Assembly: GCF_021191695.1 (NCBI RefSeq)
Contig: NZ_JAIWPT010000001.1
Location: 248,001 to 312,000, forward strand
DNA length: 64,000 nucleotides
Direction of reading: 5' to 3'
Origin: Proluteimonas luteida
GTDB lineage: Bacteria; Pseudomonadota; Gammaproteobacteria; Xanthomonadales; Xanthomonadaceae
Positions within the stretch are counted from its first letter, which is position 1, and each line of letters starts with the position of its first letter. Of the stretch, positions 25,101 to 34,289 are shown piece by piece. The position numbers and the translations under genes were made by a program. The notes below the pieces were generated by a model, which saw only the letters and a list, made by a program, of their open reading frames with translations, searched no databases and was not told the origin of the DNA.

Positions 25101-27644
25101 CGCGACGATTTCCGGATCGACCTGGAGGTGCCAGGCACATACGGCAGCGTGGCGGCAGCCCAGGATCTCGTCTTCGACCTGTCCTTGGTGGATGCTTCAC
25201 CGGCCGGAATCGTGCCGGGCTTCTATCGCGCTTCGACGGGTGGAGAGGCGATTACTCGGACGACTGTTCTTGCCGGCCGGAACTACAGCGAGATCGCCTA
25301 CGTCGGTTCACCCACGGCCCTGGGCACCTATCGCGTCGGCGTGACTGCCGCGGGCGTCGCACAGGGTGTATCCGATCAGGTCGTCGTTGGCATCCCGGCG
25401 TTGCGTTTCAACCGAGTGAGTGAAGTCGTTGGCAAGGGGATGACCTCGAGCACCTGGTTCTTGCAGGTGGAACGAGTGATCGATGGACAGCCGTTCACCG
25501 ACGGTTCGCCGTTGACGGTCACGTTGACCAGCACCGATCCGGCCAAGGTCTCTGTCCAGCCGAGTTTGACCATAGGTACATGGTCCACGGTGGGCTATTT
25601 CGCGCTGAGCGGAATCGATCTCACAGATGGAGGGGCGGCGCTCATCGACGCCTCGGCGCAGGGATATGCGGCACCTGAGACCAAGCTGGCGGTGTCGGTC
25701 GTAAATCCGACTGCCAACTTCAGCAGCCTGGACCTGGCTCGTAGCACGACCAGCGACCGCGACAGTTTCTCTGTCTACCTGACGGTGCCGGATTCTTCCG
25801 AGCCATGGGCTCACTATCCAACGTCCGCCCTAACCGTCGATCTGTCGATCGCGGAGCCGATGCCGCCGGGAGTTGTGTCGGGCTTCTTCGATAACTGGTC
25901 AGCCGGCAACGAGATCACACAGGTGCTCATCCGCCCCGGATCGACATACAGCGACACTGCCTATGTGGCTGCGCCTTCATCCGCCGGTACCTATCGCGTA
26001 CGAGCGCAGATTCCCGGCATAGTGGACATACTGTCCAATCAGGTAGTCGTGGAAGCGCCGTCTCTGCGATTCAGCTCGCCCAGCAGAGTGCTAGGTAAGG
26101 GGCTGACGTATCGCTGGGCCGTCGAAGTGGAACGGATCGCCAATGGGCAGCGGATTTACAGCGAGGAACCGCTCCAGATCACGCTTACCAGCGACGATCC
26201 CGGCAAGGTGTCGGTACCGGAAACCGTGACGATCCCGGCGTGGAGTTCGTCGACCTATATCGAACTGACTGGTGTCGGTCTCACCGGCGGCATCCCGGTG
26301 ACGGTCGACGCGGCCGCGAGTGGATACTCTTCGCCTTCGACCAAGCTGCAGGTCACAACCGTCCCACCAGTTCTGTGGTTGGACAGTCTTGACGACGAAC
26401 GTAGCCCGAGCAGCGCGCCAGACGATTTCTACGTCTACCTGGACGTGCCTGGTTCGAACAGTGGTTCTGGTACCCCGTTCAACGATATCGCGGTCGACCT
26501 CTCGGTTGTCGACGCGTCACCGGCAGGCATCGTGCCGGGGTTCTATGCAGATGGAGAAGCGCTTGAACCCGTCACCCAGACGGTCATCCGTCGCGGCGCA
26601 TACTCAAGCGACGTAGTGTTCGTCGGGACGCCCGCAGCGGAAGGCACCTATCGGGTGCGGCTGCAGGGCGCGGGACTCGAAGGTTTCACCTCCAGTCCGG
26701 TCAATGTCGGGCCGTCCAGGCGGCTGCTGCGTTTCGGCCAGACGAACGAGGTAGTGGGCAAAGGCATGACCAATGGTCAGTACTCGCTCTACGTCGAGCG
26801 GGTGGCGATCGGGCAGGAGTTCGATTTCGATGAGCCTCTGACGGTAACGCTGGCCAGCAGCGATCCCACGAAGGTGTCGGTGCCCGCGACGGTCGAGATT
26901 CCCGCGCAAGACAGCGCGGTGTCGTTTCAGTTGACCGGTATGGACTTCACCGATGGCGTTCCCGTCACGATCACGGCGTCGGCTGACGGGCATCAGGCCC
27001 CGGCGTTGTCTGTCAACGTGAATGTGGTGGCTGCAGTCGTTGAGTTCTATGGCCTGGACGAGTACCGCGGTACCAACGGCGGTTGGAACGGCTTCTCGGT
27101 CAACCTGATGGTGCCCGACGCAGTTGATCCGTGGGATGCAACGCCAGTGAACGATCTCACTTTCGATCTGTCGATCGTCGACGCGTCGCCACCGGGCATC
27201 GTGCAGCAGTTCTACAATTCTTCGGGCGAGGACATTACGCAGTTTGTGATTCCGGCCGGACAAAATTGGGTCGACTGGATGTACGTCGGTCCCGCGACCT
27301 CTGAAGGGACTTATCGGGTGCGTGCAACGGCACCGGGGATCGCCGATGGCGTCTCGCCGAAAGTGACCGTAGATGACGACCAGCCAGGGGGTGAGGCGTC
27401 GATCATGCGCGCCAGTGATGAGGTGCGTGCTCTTGGCGATGGAAACGGACACGAACTCGGAACGGGTCGCGACATCATCGTGAAGCGACGGCCCGGCGCA
27501 CCGTTCTCCATCCTCTCGGCAAAGCTAGTCCGCTCCGACGTTGCAGCCTTTGGCGCTACGCGTCCAATGCCGAACCCGCCCGAGATTCTGGCCTTCCAAC
27601 GCATACCGGGAATCGGTACGCGTTCGGCCACGGTTGGCCAATAG
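19101..27644 (+). CDS. Giant exported Ig-like repeat protein (2847 aa)
   Basis: From the ATG at 19101 (GGAAG 7 bases upstream) the product has a signal peptide (VSLWAILIALSTFLPSTWA). A short beta-helix-like start is followed by two IPT/TIG-like domains (about residues 210-390), then four bacterial Ig-like repeats of about 90 aa, then nine long repeats of about 220 aa. Each long repeat opens LRF...EVVGKG and contains ASDPxKVSVPETVTIP-like and DDF-like strands. The C-terminal 90 residues are basic and lack an LPXTG, autotransporter or obvious sorting domain. It is probably an adhesin or surface fibre. It heads a same-strand series of giant genes ending at a T2SS-like operon. Confidence 0.85.
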   Translation: MSTRIVESMQTRLKVSLWAILIALSTFLPSTWAQTPVSGSISADVQWTADQSPFLVSGHLVIENGATLDIAPGVTIFMAPSASLAVDSGSVRAIGTADSVISVVSDNTRIGQPASPGDFGSWTFNAGAVDVHLEHLVFQHGSGLQVRGTSPTFNYLDLRDNAGPAISIDLAASPSGVGNRASGNGINGVDVPAGDVTGSIDWGIRGIPYVVRSGVLSVGRSPTVSSVTPNVLQQGETATVEVTGTRLDGVAEARFGAEDIVVDILPGASATRASLNVTVGPEVELGTTDLALMTDAGDVFAPGALTISRAVPTITSLTPARVFVNQGDAQIEVAGRGFAEESIALLNGAALETDYVGPSRLNATVPGQAEAGELAFQIRTPDSLNPGTFLFSDEVPLPVLPPQIVITPEAIQVVSGLAHTFTLELPYPADAGGLAVALASSDTAVATVPAAVSIAEGERFAQFALTAVADGTATITASHANLISGQSVVTVVSAPALSIAPVDLVLGVGRTVEITVTSNEVAGADGLTVQLVSSDSATVQVTTELLIAAGTNSATATVTAISVGEAMLTASAADFLAATATVRVVSGAVILPDAAVVAPGMSRGIELTLSDPAPAGGLSVTLQSLDPGVATVPSSVHLTQGDTSARFELTGVSAGSTTIVASAHGDEQAILPVTVAPIQLQLGSPAVGNISLPSQLSVTHQVILSQPAPVGGVVVTLTSANPGVVAVEPLVVTIPAGQSSSGAVRVTVNALASGSTTLMLESEGLQATTIPVTVGNQASLHFSTTSEVVGKGLRTGANSIYIQRRLDNDAFGGADAVTVTLTSSDPGKVSVPETVSIPAGQSSIQVPVTGVDLTGGNPVTITASADGYIPPPGPLTITTVTPTVAFEDLDLARGTNSVRDDFRLALSVPGASVPTQAVAATELVFDLAIVNASPAGIVPGIYTAATGGEATTQIVVPSGQRVSNRRYIETPTAMGTYRVRANVPGIADVTSSQITVSDRALRFSQTTEVVGKGLRNNPTSIYVERVANGQPLNGTEALTVTLISSDADSVSVPETVTIQPGQYRASFQVTGLEYTDGVPAAITASAEGHASPVNLLRVTSISPQVQFSGVEATRGLGSTRDDFQVRLIVPGALAPNNAVAATTLTLDLSIADASPVDVVHGFFDALTGGELTTQTVIQAGQQYSAVRYVGTPTAVGSYRIRVDVPGITEGVSNEVVVGSQLLRFTHENEAVGKGLSSSSIRIQRFADGAPLYNAEPLVVTLTSSDPDKVSVPETVTIPTGNYQAIVQITGLEFTDGEGVAISASADGFASPATDLNVTTIAPVVEFNGLEVARTPESPRDDFRVSVSVPGAVSPTGAVAASGLVFDLSVIEASPPGIVPGFYSVLTGGEPISQVTVPAGQRLSGWAYADTPIDVGTYRLHAHASGVADGTSDQVTVANQSLRFNRTNEVVGKGLRSYLYAIEVIREVDGQPIFINQPLTVTLASSDPSKVSVPETVTIAAWNSVAYVQLTGVDFTNEVPVTIIASAEGYAPPVEALAVTVVAPTVTFGGLEQTRGIGGGRDDFRVQIGVTGAAQPWVTAAVPLTFDLSVVDASPEGVVPGFYNAVTGGSLVSQVTIPTGSSESNLAYVGSPTAQGSYRVAASAQGLAEGVSEEVAVHVSSLHFSRTFEVVGKGMISSPSTIFVERRVNGQIWSGATPLTVTLSSGDTGKISVPATVTIPAWSYRAAFSLTGVDLTTDGPVEIDASANGFTSPEYKLSANVVAPQVTFQGVEWVRSVGGARDDFRIQLNVPGAATPASVTAATNMSFDLSTVEATPTDIVPGFYNALTGGNQVTQITVPAGQRISGLAYADSPAAPGSYRVHANAPGVAAASSDLVTVGAASLRFTRTNEVVGKGTETRWSVYVQREVGVGQPLYDAVPLTVTLTSSDPGKVSVPVTVTIPAGSANVTVPVTGIELTDGNSVIIDASADGFLSPATKLSVTSVTPLVRFTYLDTVRRVGLARDDFRIDLEVPGTYGSVAAAQDLVFDLSLVDASPAGIVPGFYRASTGGEAITRTTVLAGRNYSEIAYVGSPTALGTYRVGVTAAGVAQGVSDQVVVGIPALRFNRVSEVVGKGMTSSTWFLQVERVIDGQPFTDGSPLTVTLTSTDPAKVSVQPSLTIGTWSTVGYFALSGIDLTDGGAALIDASAQGYAAPETKLAVSVVNPTANFSSLDLARSTTSDRDSFSVYLTVPDSSEPWAHYPTSALTVDLSIAEPMPPGVVSGFFDNWSAGNEITQVLIRPGSTYSDTAYVAAPSSAGTYRVRAQIPGIVDILSNQVVVEAPSLRFSSPSRVLGKGLTYRWAVEVERIANGQRIYSEEPLQITLTSDDPGKVSVPETVTIPAWSSSTYIELTGVGLTGGIPVTVDAAASGYSSPSTKLQVTTVPPVLWLDSLDDERSPSSAPDDFYVYLDVPGSNSGSGTPFNDIAVDLSVVDASPAGIVPGFYADGEALEPVTQTVIRRGAYSSDVVFVGTPAAEGTYRVRLQGAGLEGFTSSPVNVGPSRRLLRFGQTNEVVGKGMTNGQYSLYVERVAIGQEFDFDEPLTVTLASSDPTKVSVPATVEIPAQDSAVSFQLTGMDFTDGVPVTITASADGHQAPALSVNVNVVAAVVEFYGLDEYRGTNGGWNGFSVNLMVPDAVDPWDATPVNDLTFDLSIVDASPPGIVQQFYNSSGEDITQFVIPAGQNWVDWMYVGPATSEGTYRVRATAPGIADGVSPKVTVDDDQPGGEASIMRASDEVRALGDGNGHELGTGRDIIVKRRPGAPFSILSAKLVRSDVAAFGATRPMPNPPEILAFQRIPGIGTRSATVGQ
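21438..27390 (+). repeat. Nine tandem about 660-bp coding repeats
   Basis: Repeat units begin at about 21438, 22101, 22764, 23421, 24081, 24744, 25401, 26064 and 26727. Spacing is 657-663 bases each time (219-221 codons). All open with a Leu-[Arg/His]-Phe then a [Val/Ala/Leu]-[Val/Leu]-Gly-Lys-Gly signature. DNA identity between units is only moderate, so the array is old and kept in register by protein structure rather than recently duplicated. Confidence 0.85.
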
Positions 27645-27690
27645 GACAGTGGCGATGGCGAAGCGCAATCATTCCAGGGGAAGGAACCAT

Positions 27691-30600
27691 ATGGCCAGCC
27701 ACTCGACGGTGCGGACAGGCGCGCGGAACGCTGGCGCATCTGCTGTCTCTGCGGTCTATAGGCGGATCGGAGCAGTAGTCGCAATCGCGGCGCTGATGGT
27801 GGCCGCCGCCATCCTCCCCGGCGGCAAGTCATTGGCTGCGGATCTGAGGATCGCAGAGGGTGTCGTCGTCAAGCTTGGCGACGAGGCGCAGATCGTGGTG
27901 CGCGACCGCCTGGTAGTCGGAAACGGCGTTTTGCTGACCAGTCAACTGGACGATGCCGCTGGCGGACAGACCAACCCTGAGCCAGGCATGCCGGCTGCGG
28001 GTGACTGGTCGGGCCTTCGCATCGAGAAAACCGCCCAGTCGTTCGGGATCGCCTCCCTTTCGGGCGTGGTGATCCGTTACGCAGGCGGCAGCGATGCCGA
28101 CGCTGCGGGCATCACGCTGCGGGGCGTCAGCCCGCAGATCGACGCATTGCAGGTGGAGCATAGTCATACCGGCTTGTCGCTGCAGCACGGTGCGGCGCCG
28201 GCTATCACCGGCAGCAGCTTTCGCGGCAACGCTGTGGGTATCGAAGCTAGCGGCAACAGCGGTGCCACCGTGACCGGCTCGCAGATTGTCGAGAGTGCAG
28301 CGTTCGCGGTGCGCAACCGAACGCCGGAGACCCCGGTGCAGGCCACCGGCAACTGGTGGGGACACGCGACGGGTCCGCTGGATCCTGCAGGTAACGCGGG
28401 CGGCCAGGGCGGCAGCGTGACGCCGGGTGTGGTCTACGCCAACTTCCTGCCCGTCGCCCCCATACTCAATCCGACGGTTCGTCCGACTGCTCCGGCGCAG
28501 TACTACGACTCGCGGCTCGTCTCGTTCGAACTTTCCGCCGTCAACGCGGTGGATTACCGCATCGCCGAGAACGGGCAGTTTGCCGGCATTCCCTTCCAGA
28601 CATTGCAGGCGGGTCGGGCGATCGCGCAGTTGCAGTTTAGCGACGGCGATGGCCTGAAGGTGGTCACCGCTCAGTTTCGAAATGCCGCCGGGCAGATGGT
28701 TACGGCCACCTTGCCTTCTGGAGTGATGATCGATACGCAGCCTCCGGCGGTTGCGTTCGCTACTCCTGCGCCCGGCAGCTTCATCAGCGAGAACATCCGC
28801 ATCGAGGTCAATGCCAACGATCTCTCCGGGATTCGCGAGGTACGGCTCTATCAGGCAGATACTTTGCTGCACACCGCAACTGCTGCGCCGTACAGGCATG
28901 ACTGGAACGTCGACTCGCTTGACGACGGCGATTACACCCTGCGCGCGGTGGCGATGGACGGCGCCGGTCGCACCGGCGAGAGCATTCTCGTCGTCACCGT
29001 GTCGCGCGGCGTTCCGGTTCCGGACACCGAAGGCCCGGTCCTGAGCAATATCGCCGCCAACGGCGTGCCCCTCGCGAATGGCGCCACGTTCTCGAGCGAC
29101 GCTCTGCTGACCTTCTCAGCGAGCGACCGCAGCGCTATATCGCGGATCGAACTGCTGTTAGACGGGCAGGTCCGGGCGGTCGCCACGCAGACCGGGACGG
29201 GTACATACTCGGTGCCGCTGTCGATCCAGGGGATCGCCAACGGTCCCCATCAGGTGGCACTGCGTGGGTTCGACTCGCTCGACAACGTCTCCACAGTGCA
29301 GTACGCCATCGAGGTGGCACATGCGGGCCCAGCGGCTCCGGTCATCACTCAGCCGGCGAACGGGCTGAACACCCGTAGCGCCGGAATCACGGTCGCCGGC
29401 ACTTCCGTGGCTGGTAGCGCCATCCGGATCCTGCGAAACGGCGACTTGGCAGTCGAGACGACCGCTGGCAGCGGCGGGGCGTTCTCCGCGCCGGTCCAGC
29501 TCGTAGCCGGTGTCAATACCTTGCAAGCCGTTGCCCTGAACCAGAACGGCACGAGTGCGCCTTCGGCTGAAGTGGTGGTCACGCTCGATGTCAGCGTACC
29601 GACCGCGCCCACGACCCTGAGCGCGTCGCTGTTCAACGGCAGGATCCGTCTGTTGTGGACGGTGTCCAGCGATCCGAATGCGGTCGGGTATGAGGTCTAT
29701 CGCTCGACCTCTGTGTTCGAGGCGACCGGCGAGGCGCAGCGCGTTGCCAGTTTGGGTCAGAACGCATCGAGCCACGAAGAAATGCCGGAAGTGGACGGCA
29801 CGTACTACTACCGTGTCGTCTCCATCAATGCGGCGGGCACGCCGAGTCTGCCGACCAGCCTCGTCAGTGCGACCATCGACCGAACCCCGCCGCATGTCGT
29901 GTCGATCCAGTACGCCACTGATGGCGCGCACGATGCTGGGCGCGGAGTGTACGGGCAGGGCACGCTCAGCCTGGTCGTCGACGTCAGCGAGCCGTTGCAG
30001 GGCACGCCGTATCTGAGCCTGGTCCCCACCGGCGGATTGCCGATCCCGGTCGATCTGGTCCGGCAGACCGAGACCCGCTACAGCGGCTCGCTGGTCCTCG
30101 GCCCGGGCGCAGGTTCGGGTGAGGCCAACATCCTCTTCTCCGCACGCGACGTGGCCGGCAACCGGGGCGACCAGGTGCTCCAGGGTGCCACCGTCCAGAT
30201 CGACACGATCGGTCCGGCACTGACCGGCATCGAACTGGCGCCGAACGCGCCGATCAATGTCGAGAACTCCCGCAACGTGCAGGCCACCTTGCAGTTCAAC
30301 GAGCAGATTCCTACCGGCACGCCGCCGTCGGTGCAGTACCGCCTCTCCGGAGTGGGTCGCGTGCCGGTGCCGCTCGAGGGCGTGCAGCGATTGGTGGGCG
30401 ACCGCTGGCGGGTGACCTTCGAACTGCCGGCCGACGCCGGAGCCGATGGCGTCGAGGACCTCAGCTTCGACTTCGTCGCGACCGATGCTCTCGGCAATGC
30501 GTCCTCCGCGGTCAATACCTCCAACCTGTTCCAGGTGTACCAGGGCGAGCTGCCCGCATTGAACGTTCCGTTGAGCCTGAGCGCTCGCGCCCTCCCGGGC

Positions 30601-33600
30601 GGGCGAGTCGGATTGGAGTGGCTGGCCGTCGCTGGCGCCACCAGCTATCAGCTCTACCGGCAGGCACCCGGTGAGAGCGAGCGCACGCCGCTCGCCCGCA
30701 GCGCCGAGGCGGAGTACGTCGACAGTACCCCGGTCGACGGGGGCTATCGCTACACCGTCGCGTCGGTGCGCAGTGCGAACGGGCAGGAGTCGCTGAGTGG
30801 CGAATCGTTGCCCGTCGAGGTCACCAGCAGCCGGACGGCGCCGGGCGCGCCGCAGAACCTGCAACTGGTGCTGACCAGCCAGGGTATCGGTGCCACCTGG
30901 CAGCCGCCGGTGGGTCCGGCGCCAACGGGCTACCGCTTGTATCGCTCGGCAAACTCGCCGATCACCAGCGTGGAAGGGCTCACCCCCATCCGCGACAACA
31001 TCCGGACAACCCAGGCCGTGGACCCGGTCCCGTCGCAATCCGAGCACGCGTACGTCGTCACAGCCATCGATGCTGCGGGCAACGAATCGGCGATCTCCAA
31101 CTCGGCCTACCTGAACTTCAGCCTGTTGCCGGTGCGCAGCCTGCTCGCCGAGCAGATCGGGGCGACGTTGCCGGTGGTGCGCTGGACGCCGAACGGAACC
31201 GGCGCGATCGGGTTCGACGTCTACGTCGGCGAAGGAGACGATCGCGTCAAGCTCACGCCGGCGCCGACCACGGCGACGGAGTTGACCGACACCGGATTCA
31301 CGTCGGGGCAGCGCCTGTACACCGTGGAAGCGGTGGACGAGAACGGGGAGCGCCAGGCGCGAAGCCTGCTGTTGCCCAACATCTCCACCCAGGTGGTGTC
31401 CGGCCTGCCGCTCAAGCGCAACGTCATGAACCGCGTCAACGTGCAGGTGTCCAATCTGTCCGCCAGCAGCCTGGATTCGGCCAGGGTCGTCCTCACGGTC
31501 GGCGCCCGCAACTTCCTGTCCGAGGAGTTCGTGCTGGCCGGCAACGCCACGCGCCTGGTGCCGGTGATCGTCGGCGGCTATGCGGACCTGCCGGCTTCGG
31601 CGCCGATGACGGTTGCGGTGCGCAACGAGCCGCACGAAGGCGAGCAGGCCACCGTGGGTACCGTCAACAACGTCACCGCGACCGACAGTGCGCTTGTCGT
31701 CGGGATGGAGACGGACAACTTCGTCCGCGGCGCGACCGGCAGCGTGCGGCTGGTGGTCGAGAACACGTCGGAAGTCGAAGTCGAGCTGTTGACCGCCCGC
31801 AACTTCGGTTCCGCAGCGTCCCACGAGCTGCGGTTCAAGCTGCTCGATATGGACGGCAACCTGCTCAGCAGCACGCCGTATCTGCAGGCCATGGGGGCGG
31901 GCGTCATCACGGTGCCGACGGGAGAGACCGTCGCCCGCATCGCACCGGGGCAGCGCTACGTGTCTGATACCTTCCTGATACCGATTCCGGGCAGCAGTCC
32001 GGACCAGGTGAAGCTGCGCCTCGAAGTCGATGCCCTGCGGTACAACACCGGCCAGACGGACCACGTCGCCATCCCGGGCATGGGCAGCGAACGCAACGTC
32101 GCGCTGTCCAACACGCCGTACTACGGCGAGATCGCCAGCGTCAGCCCGGTGATCTCCTTCGGCGGCCAGGAAATCACCATCCTCGGCAGGTCGGTGGACC
32201 GCGCGACCGGCGATTCGGTGAGGAACGTGCCGCTGCGCATCGCGGTCAACCAGGAAGGCTTCGAGCGGATGGCCAACGTCACCACGGACGAGACGGGGGG
32301 ATTCCGTTACGTGTACACGCCTACGGTGACCGACTCGGGCCTGTACCACGTTGGCGCCATCCATCCCGACATGACCGACCGCCCGCAGCAGGGCCAGTTC
32401 ACCATCAACCGCGTGTCGGTCTCGCCGGGCTCGTTCCGGGTCACCGTGCCGAGGAACTACGCCTACAGAATCGATTTCCGCGCCTCCACCGGCGCCGGCG
32501 CCCAGGCCACCAATGTGCACATGGCCTATCTGGCCGAGTACCAGTCCAGCGGAACGCTGATGCCTGGGATCCGGGTGGAGTCCGGCACACCGCTGAACAT
32601 CGGGCCGCGGCAGAACCTCGCCCTGCCGGTGTCGTTCTCCGGCGACAACAGCGCGGCCCCGTCGGGGCGGATCTTCCTCGCCGCCTTCGCGGACGGCGCC
32701 ACGGAGCCGCTGGCGATCGTGCCGGTCGACTACACCCTGACCGACGCCACGCCGGTGCTTCACGCCAGCCCGAACTACATCGAGACCGGGCTATCGAGGG
32801 GGCAAAGCCTGGTCGAATCGGTGCAGATCGAGAACCGGGGTTTCGTCGCGATGGAGGACGTCACGGCGGCCCTGCTCGACACCTCCGGCAATCCGGCGCC
32901 ACAGTGGGTCGCGCTGGCGTCCCCTCCGGCGCTGGGCAGCATCGCCATCGGCGAGAAGCGTAGCCTGGACATCAGCATTGCGCCGACGGAACTGGTCGGC
33001 GAGGGCATCCATGAGTTCAGGCTGCGACTGGCCGGCAGCAACATGCCCACTGCCGACGTCAACGTGTTCGTCTCGGTCACACAGTCCGGACAGGGCAGCG
33101 TCCTGTTCAAGGCCGCCGACATCTACACCGCCACCCGCGATTCCGACGGCAACCTGATTCCAGGACTTGCCGGTGCGCGCATCACGTTGCAGAACGAGCT
33201 GGTCGCCAGCCAGAGCTATGACGCGACCACCGACGTCTACGGCGAGGCGTTCTTTCAGGATCTGCCCGCGGGCAGCTACCGGTACCGTGCCAGTGGGCCC
33301 AACCACAACGACGCGGGCGGCCGTGTGGTCATCCGTCCCGGCATCACCGTCAACCAGTCCGTGTTCCTCGACTACACCCTGATCCAGGTGGAATGGTCGG
33401 TGCGCGAGATCAGCATCGAGGACCGTTACGAAATCACCCTGCATGCGATCTTCGAAACCGATGTGCCGGCGGCGGTGGTCGTGCTGCAGCCCACCAGTAT
33501 CACCCTGCCGAGCATGGCGGCCGGTGAGGTGTTCCAAGGCGAACTGATCCTGACCAACTACGGCCTGATCCGGGCGGACGCCGTGGTGCCGCAGCTGCCG

Positions 33601-34179
33601 AGTGACGACGAGTACTTCAAGTTCGAGTTCCTCGCGCAGCCGCCGACCAGTCTGGAGGCCAAGCAGCGTGTGCGGCTGCCGTATCGCATCATCGCCTTGC
33701 GTGCGCTCGACAGCGGTGAAGACGATCCGCCGGAGGTGGCGAACATGGAAGCCGGCGGCGATGAGCCCGGACTGTCAGGTGGCGAGGGTTCCGGGCAGGA
33801 GTTCGCCGGAGCGGACTTCGGTGCCGGTCTCATGTCCGGCGGCGGAGGTGTAGGCACGGCTTCCTCGACGGGAGGAACGGGCGGCTGCTTCACGTATACC
33901 GCGACCTATCGCATCGGTTGCCTGTACGTCTGCGCCAATGGTGAAGAGAGCACCAATTGCGGCTCCGCCTCGACATGGGTGCATGTTGTGAGCCGCAGTT
34001 GTCCCAGTAGCTGGCGCCCCGGCGGCGGGGCCGGCGGGATCGGTGGCGGTGGTTGGGGCGGTTCCGGTGGCGGTAATTGGGGCAGCCTGCCCGGACTGCC
34101 GCCGTGCGTGCGCGGCGCCGGCGACTGCTTCGAATCGCCCAGCGGCCAGTCCGGCGGTGGCAAGGAAGGGGGACAGTGA
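27691..34179 (+). CDS. Giant exported beta-helix/Ig/FN3 protein (2162 aa)
   Basis: The ATG at 27691 was chosen for its strong ribosome site (AAGGAA); an ATG at 27655 is weaker. A signal peptide (VVAIAALMVAAAILPGGKSLAA) is followed by a right-handed beta-helix segment (about 110-240; repeated GITLRG, NAVGIEASGN, ending in the ATGNWWGHATGP motif), an Ig-like domain (350-433) and several FN3-like domains (about 640-1230, VGYEVYRS/YRLYRSA strands). CARDB-like sequence and two carboxypeptidase-regulatory-like domains come next (near 1484-1574 and 1803-1893), and the Gly-rich tail has six to eight Cys. It probably displays or scaffolds the adjacent RHS protein. The stop overlaps an upstream in-frame ATG of that gene. 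Confidence 0.8.
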   Translation: MASHSTVRTGARNAGASAVSAVYRRIGAVVAIAALMVAAAILPGGKSLAADLRIAEGVVVKLGDEAQIVVRDRLVVGNGVLLTSQLDDAAGGQTNPEPGMPAAGDWSGLRIEKTAQSFGIASLSGVVIRYAGGSDADAAGITLRGVSPQIDALQVEHSHTGLSLQHGAAPAITGSSFRGNAVGIEASGNSGATVTGSQIVESAAFAVRNRTPETPVQATGNWWGHATGPLDPAGNAGGQGGSVTPGVVYANFLPVAPILNPTVRPTAPAQYYDSRLVSFELSAVNAVDYRIAENGQFAGIPFQTLQAGRAIAQLQFSDGDGLKVVTAQFRNAAGQMVTATLPSGVMIDTQPPAVAFATPAPGSFISENIRIEVNANDLSGIREVRLYQADTLLHTATAAPYRHDWNVDSLDDGDYTLRAVAMDGAGRTGESILVVTVSRGVPVPDTEGPVLSNIAANGVPLANGATFSSDALLTFSASDRSAISRIELLLDGQVRAVATQTGTGTYSVPLSIQGIANGPHQVALRGFDSLDNVSTVQYAIEVAHAGPAAPVITQPANGLNTRSAGITVAGTSVAGSAIRILRNGDLAVETTAGSGGAFSAPVQLVAGVNTLQAVALNQNGTSAPSAEVVVTLDVSVPTAPTTLSASLFNGRIRLLWTVSSDPNAVGYEVYRSTSVFEATGEAQRVASLGQNASSHEEMPEVDGTYYYRVVSINAAGTPSLPTSLVSATIDRTPPHVVSIQYATDGAHDAGRGVYGQGTLSLVVDVSEPLQGTPYLSLVPTGGLPIPVDLVRQTETRYSGSLVLGPGAGSGEANILFSARDVAGNRGDQVLQGATVQIDTIGPALTGIELAPNAPINVENSRNVQATLQFNEQIPTGTPPSVQYRLSGVGRVPVPLEGVQRLVGDRWRVTFELPADAGADGVEDLSFDFVATDALGNASSAVNTSNLFQVYQGELPALNVPLSLSARALPGGRVGLEWLAVAGATSYQLYRQAPGESERTPLARSAEAEYVDSTPVDGGYRYTVASVRSANGQESLSGESLPVEVTSSRTAPGAPQNLQLVLTSQGIGATWQPPVGPAPTGYRLYRSANSPITSVEGLTPIRDNIRTTQAVDPVPSQSEHAYVVTAIDAAGNESAISNSAYLNFSLLPVRSLLAEQIGATLPVVRWTPNGTGAIGFDVYVGEGDDRVKLTPAPTTATELTDTGFTSGQRLYTVEAVDENGERQARSLLLPNISTQVVSGLPLKRNVMNRVNVQVSNLSASSLDSARVVLTVGARNFLSEEFVLAGNATRLVPVIVGGYADLPASAPMTVAVRNEPHEGEQATVGTVNNVTATDSALVVGMETDNFVRGATGSVRLVVENTSEVEVELLTARNFGSAASHELRFKLLDMDGNLLSSTPYLQAMGAGVITVPTGETVARIAPGQRYVSDTFLIPIPGSSPDQVKLRLEVDALRYNTGQTDHVAIPGMGSERNVALSNTPYYGEIASVSPVISFGGQEITILGRSVDRATGDSVRNVPLRIAVNQEGFERMANVTTDETGGFRYVYTPTVTDSGLYHVGAIHPDMTDRPQQGQFTINRVSVSPGSFRVTVPRNYAYRIDFRASTGAGAQATNVHMAYLAEYQSSGTLMPGIRVESGTPLNIGPRQNLALPVSFSGDNSAAPSGRIFLAAFADGATEPLAIVPVDYTLTDATPVLHASPNYIETGLSRGQSLVESVQIENRGFVAMEDVTAALLDTSGNPAPQWVALASPPALGSIAIGEKRSLDISIAPTELVGEGIHEFRLRLAGSNMPTADVNVFVSVTQSGQGSVLFKAADIYTATRDSDGNLIPGLAGARITLQNELVASQSYDATTDVYGEAFFQDLPAGSYRYRASGPNHNDAGGRVVIRPGITVNQSVFLDYTLIQVEWSVREISIEDRYEITLHAIFETDVPAAVVVLQPTSITLPSMAAGEVFQGELILTNYGLIRADAVVPQLPSDDEYFKFEFLAQPPTSLEAKQRVRLPYRIIALRALDSGEDDPPEVANMEAGGDEPGLSGGEGSGQEFAGADFGAGLMSGGGGVGTASSTGGTGGCFTYTATYRIGCLYVCANGEESTNCGSASTWVHVVSRSCPSSWRPGGGAGGIGGGGWGGSGGGNWGSLPGLPPCVRGAGDCFESPSGQSGGGKEGGQ

Positions 34180-34289
34180 TGGAGCTTGTTGACCAGCGTC
34201 GGCCAAGCGGCGACACGAGTGCATGGCAGCGCCACCGGTGCTGCCTTGGCGGGCGGCAGTCCGCGATCACATGGACGGGGAGAGTGTTG

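Noticed and set aside
19101..27644. Calling the giant Ig-repeat protein an RTX toxin or autotransporter
   Set aside because: No nonapeptide GGxGxD repeats and no C-terminal beta-barrel were found.
29158..32763. 1201-codon minus-strand frame opposite the beta-helix/Ig/FN3 giant
   Set aside because: Its product is Arg/His/Asp-rich with no domain. The plus strand has continuous Ig and FN3 motifs.
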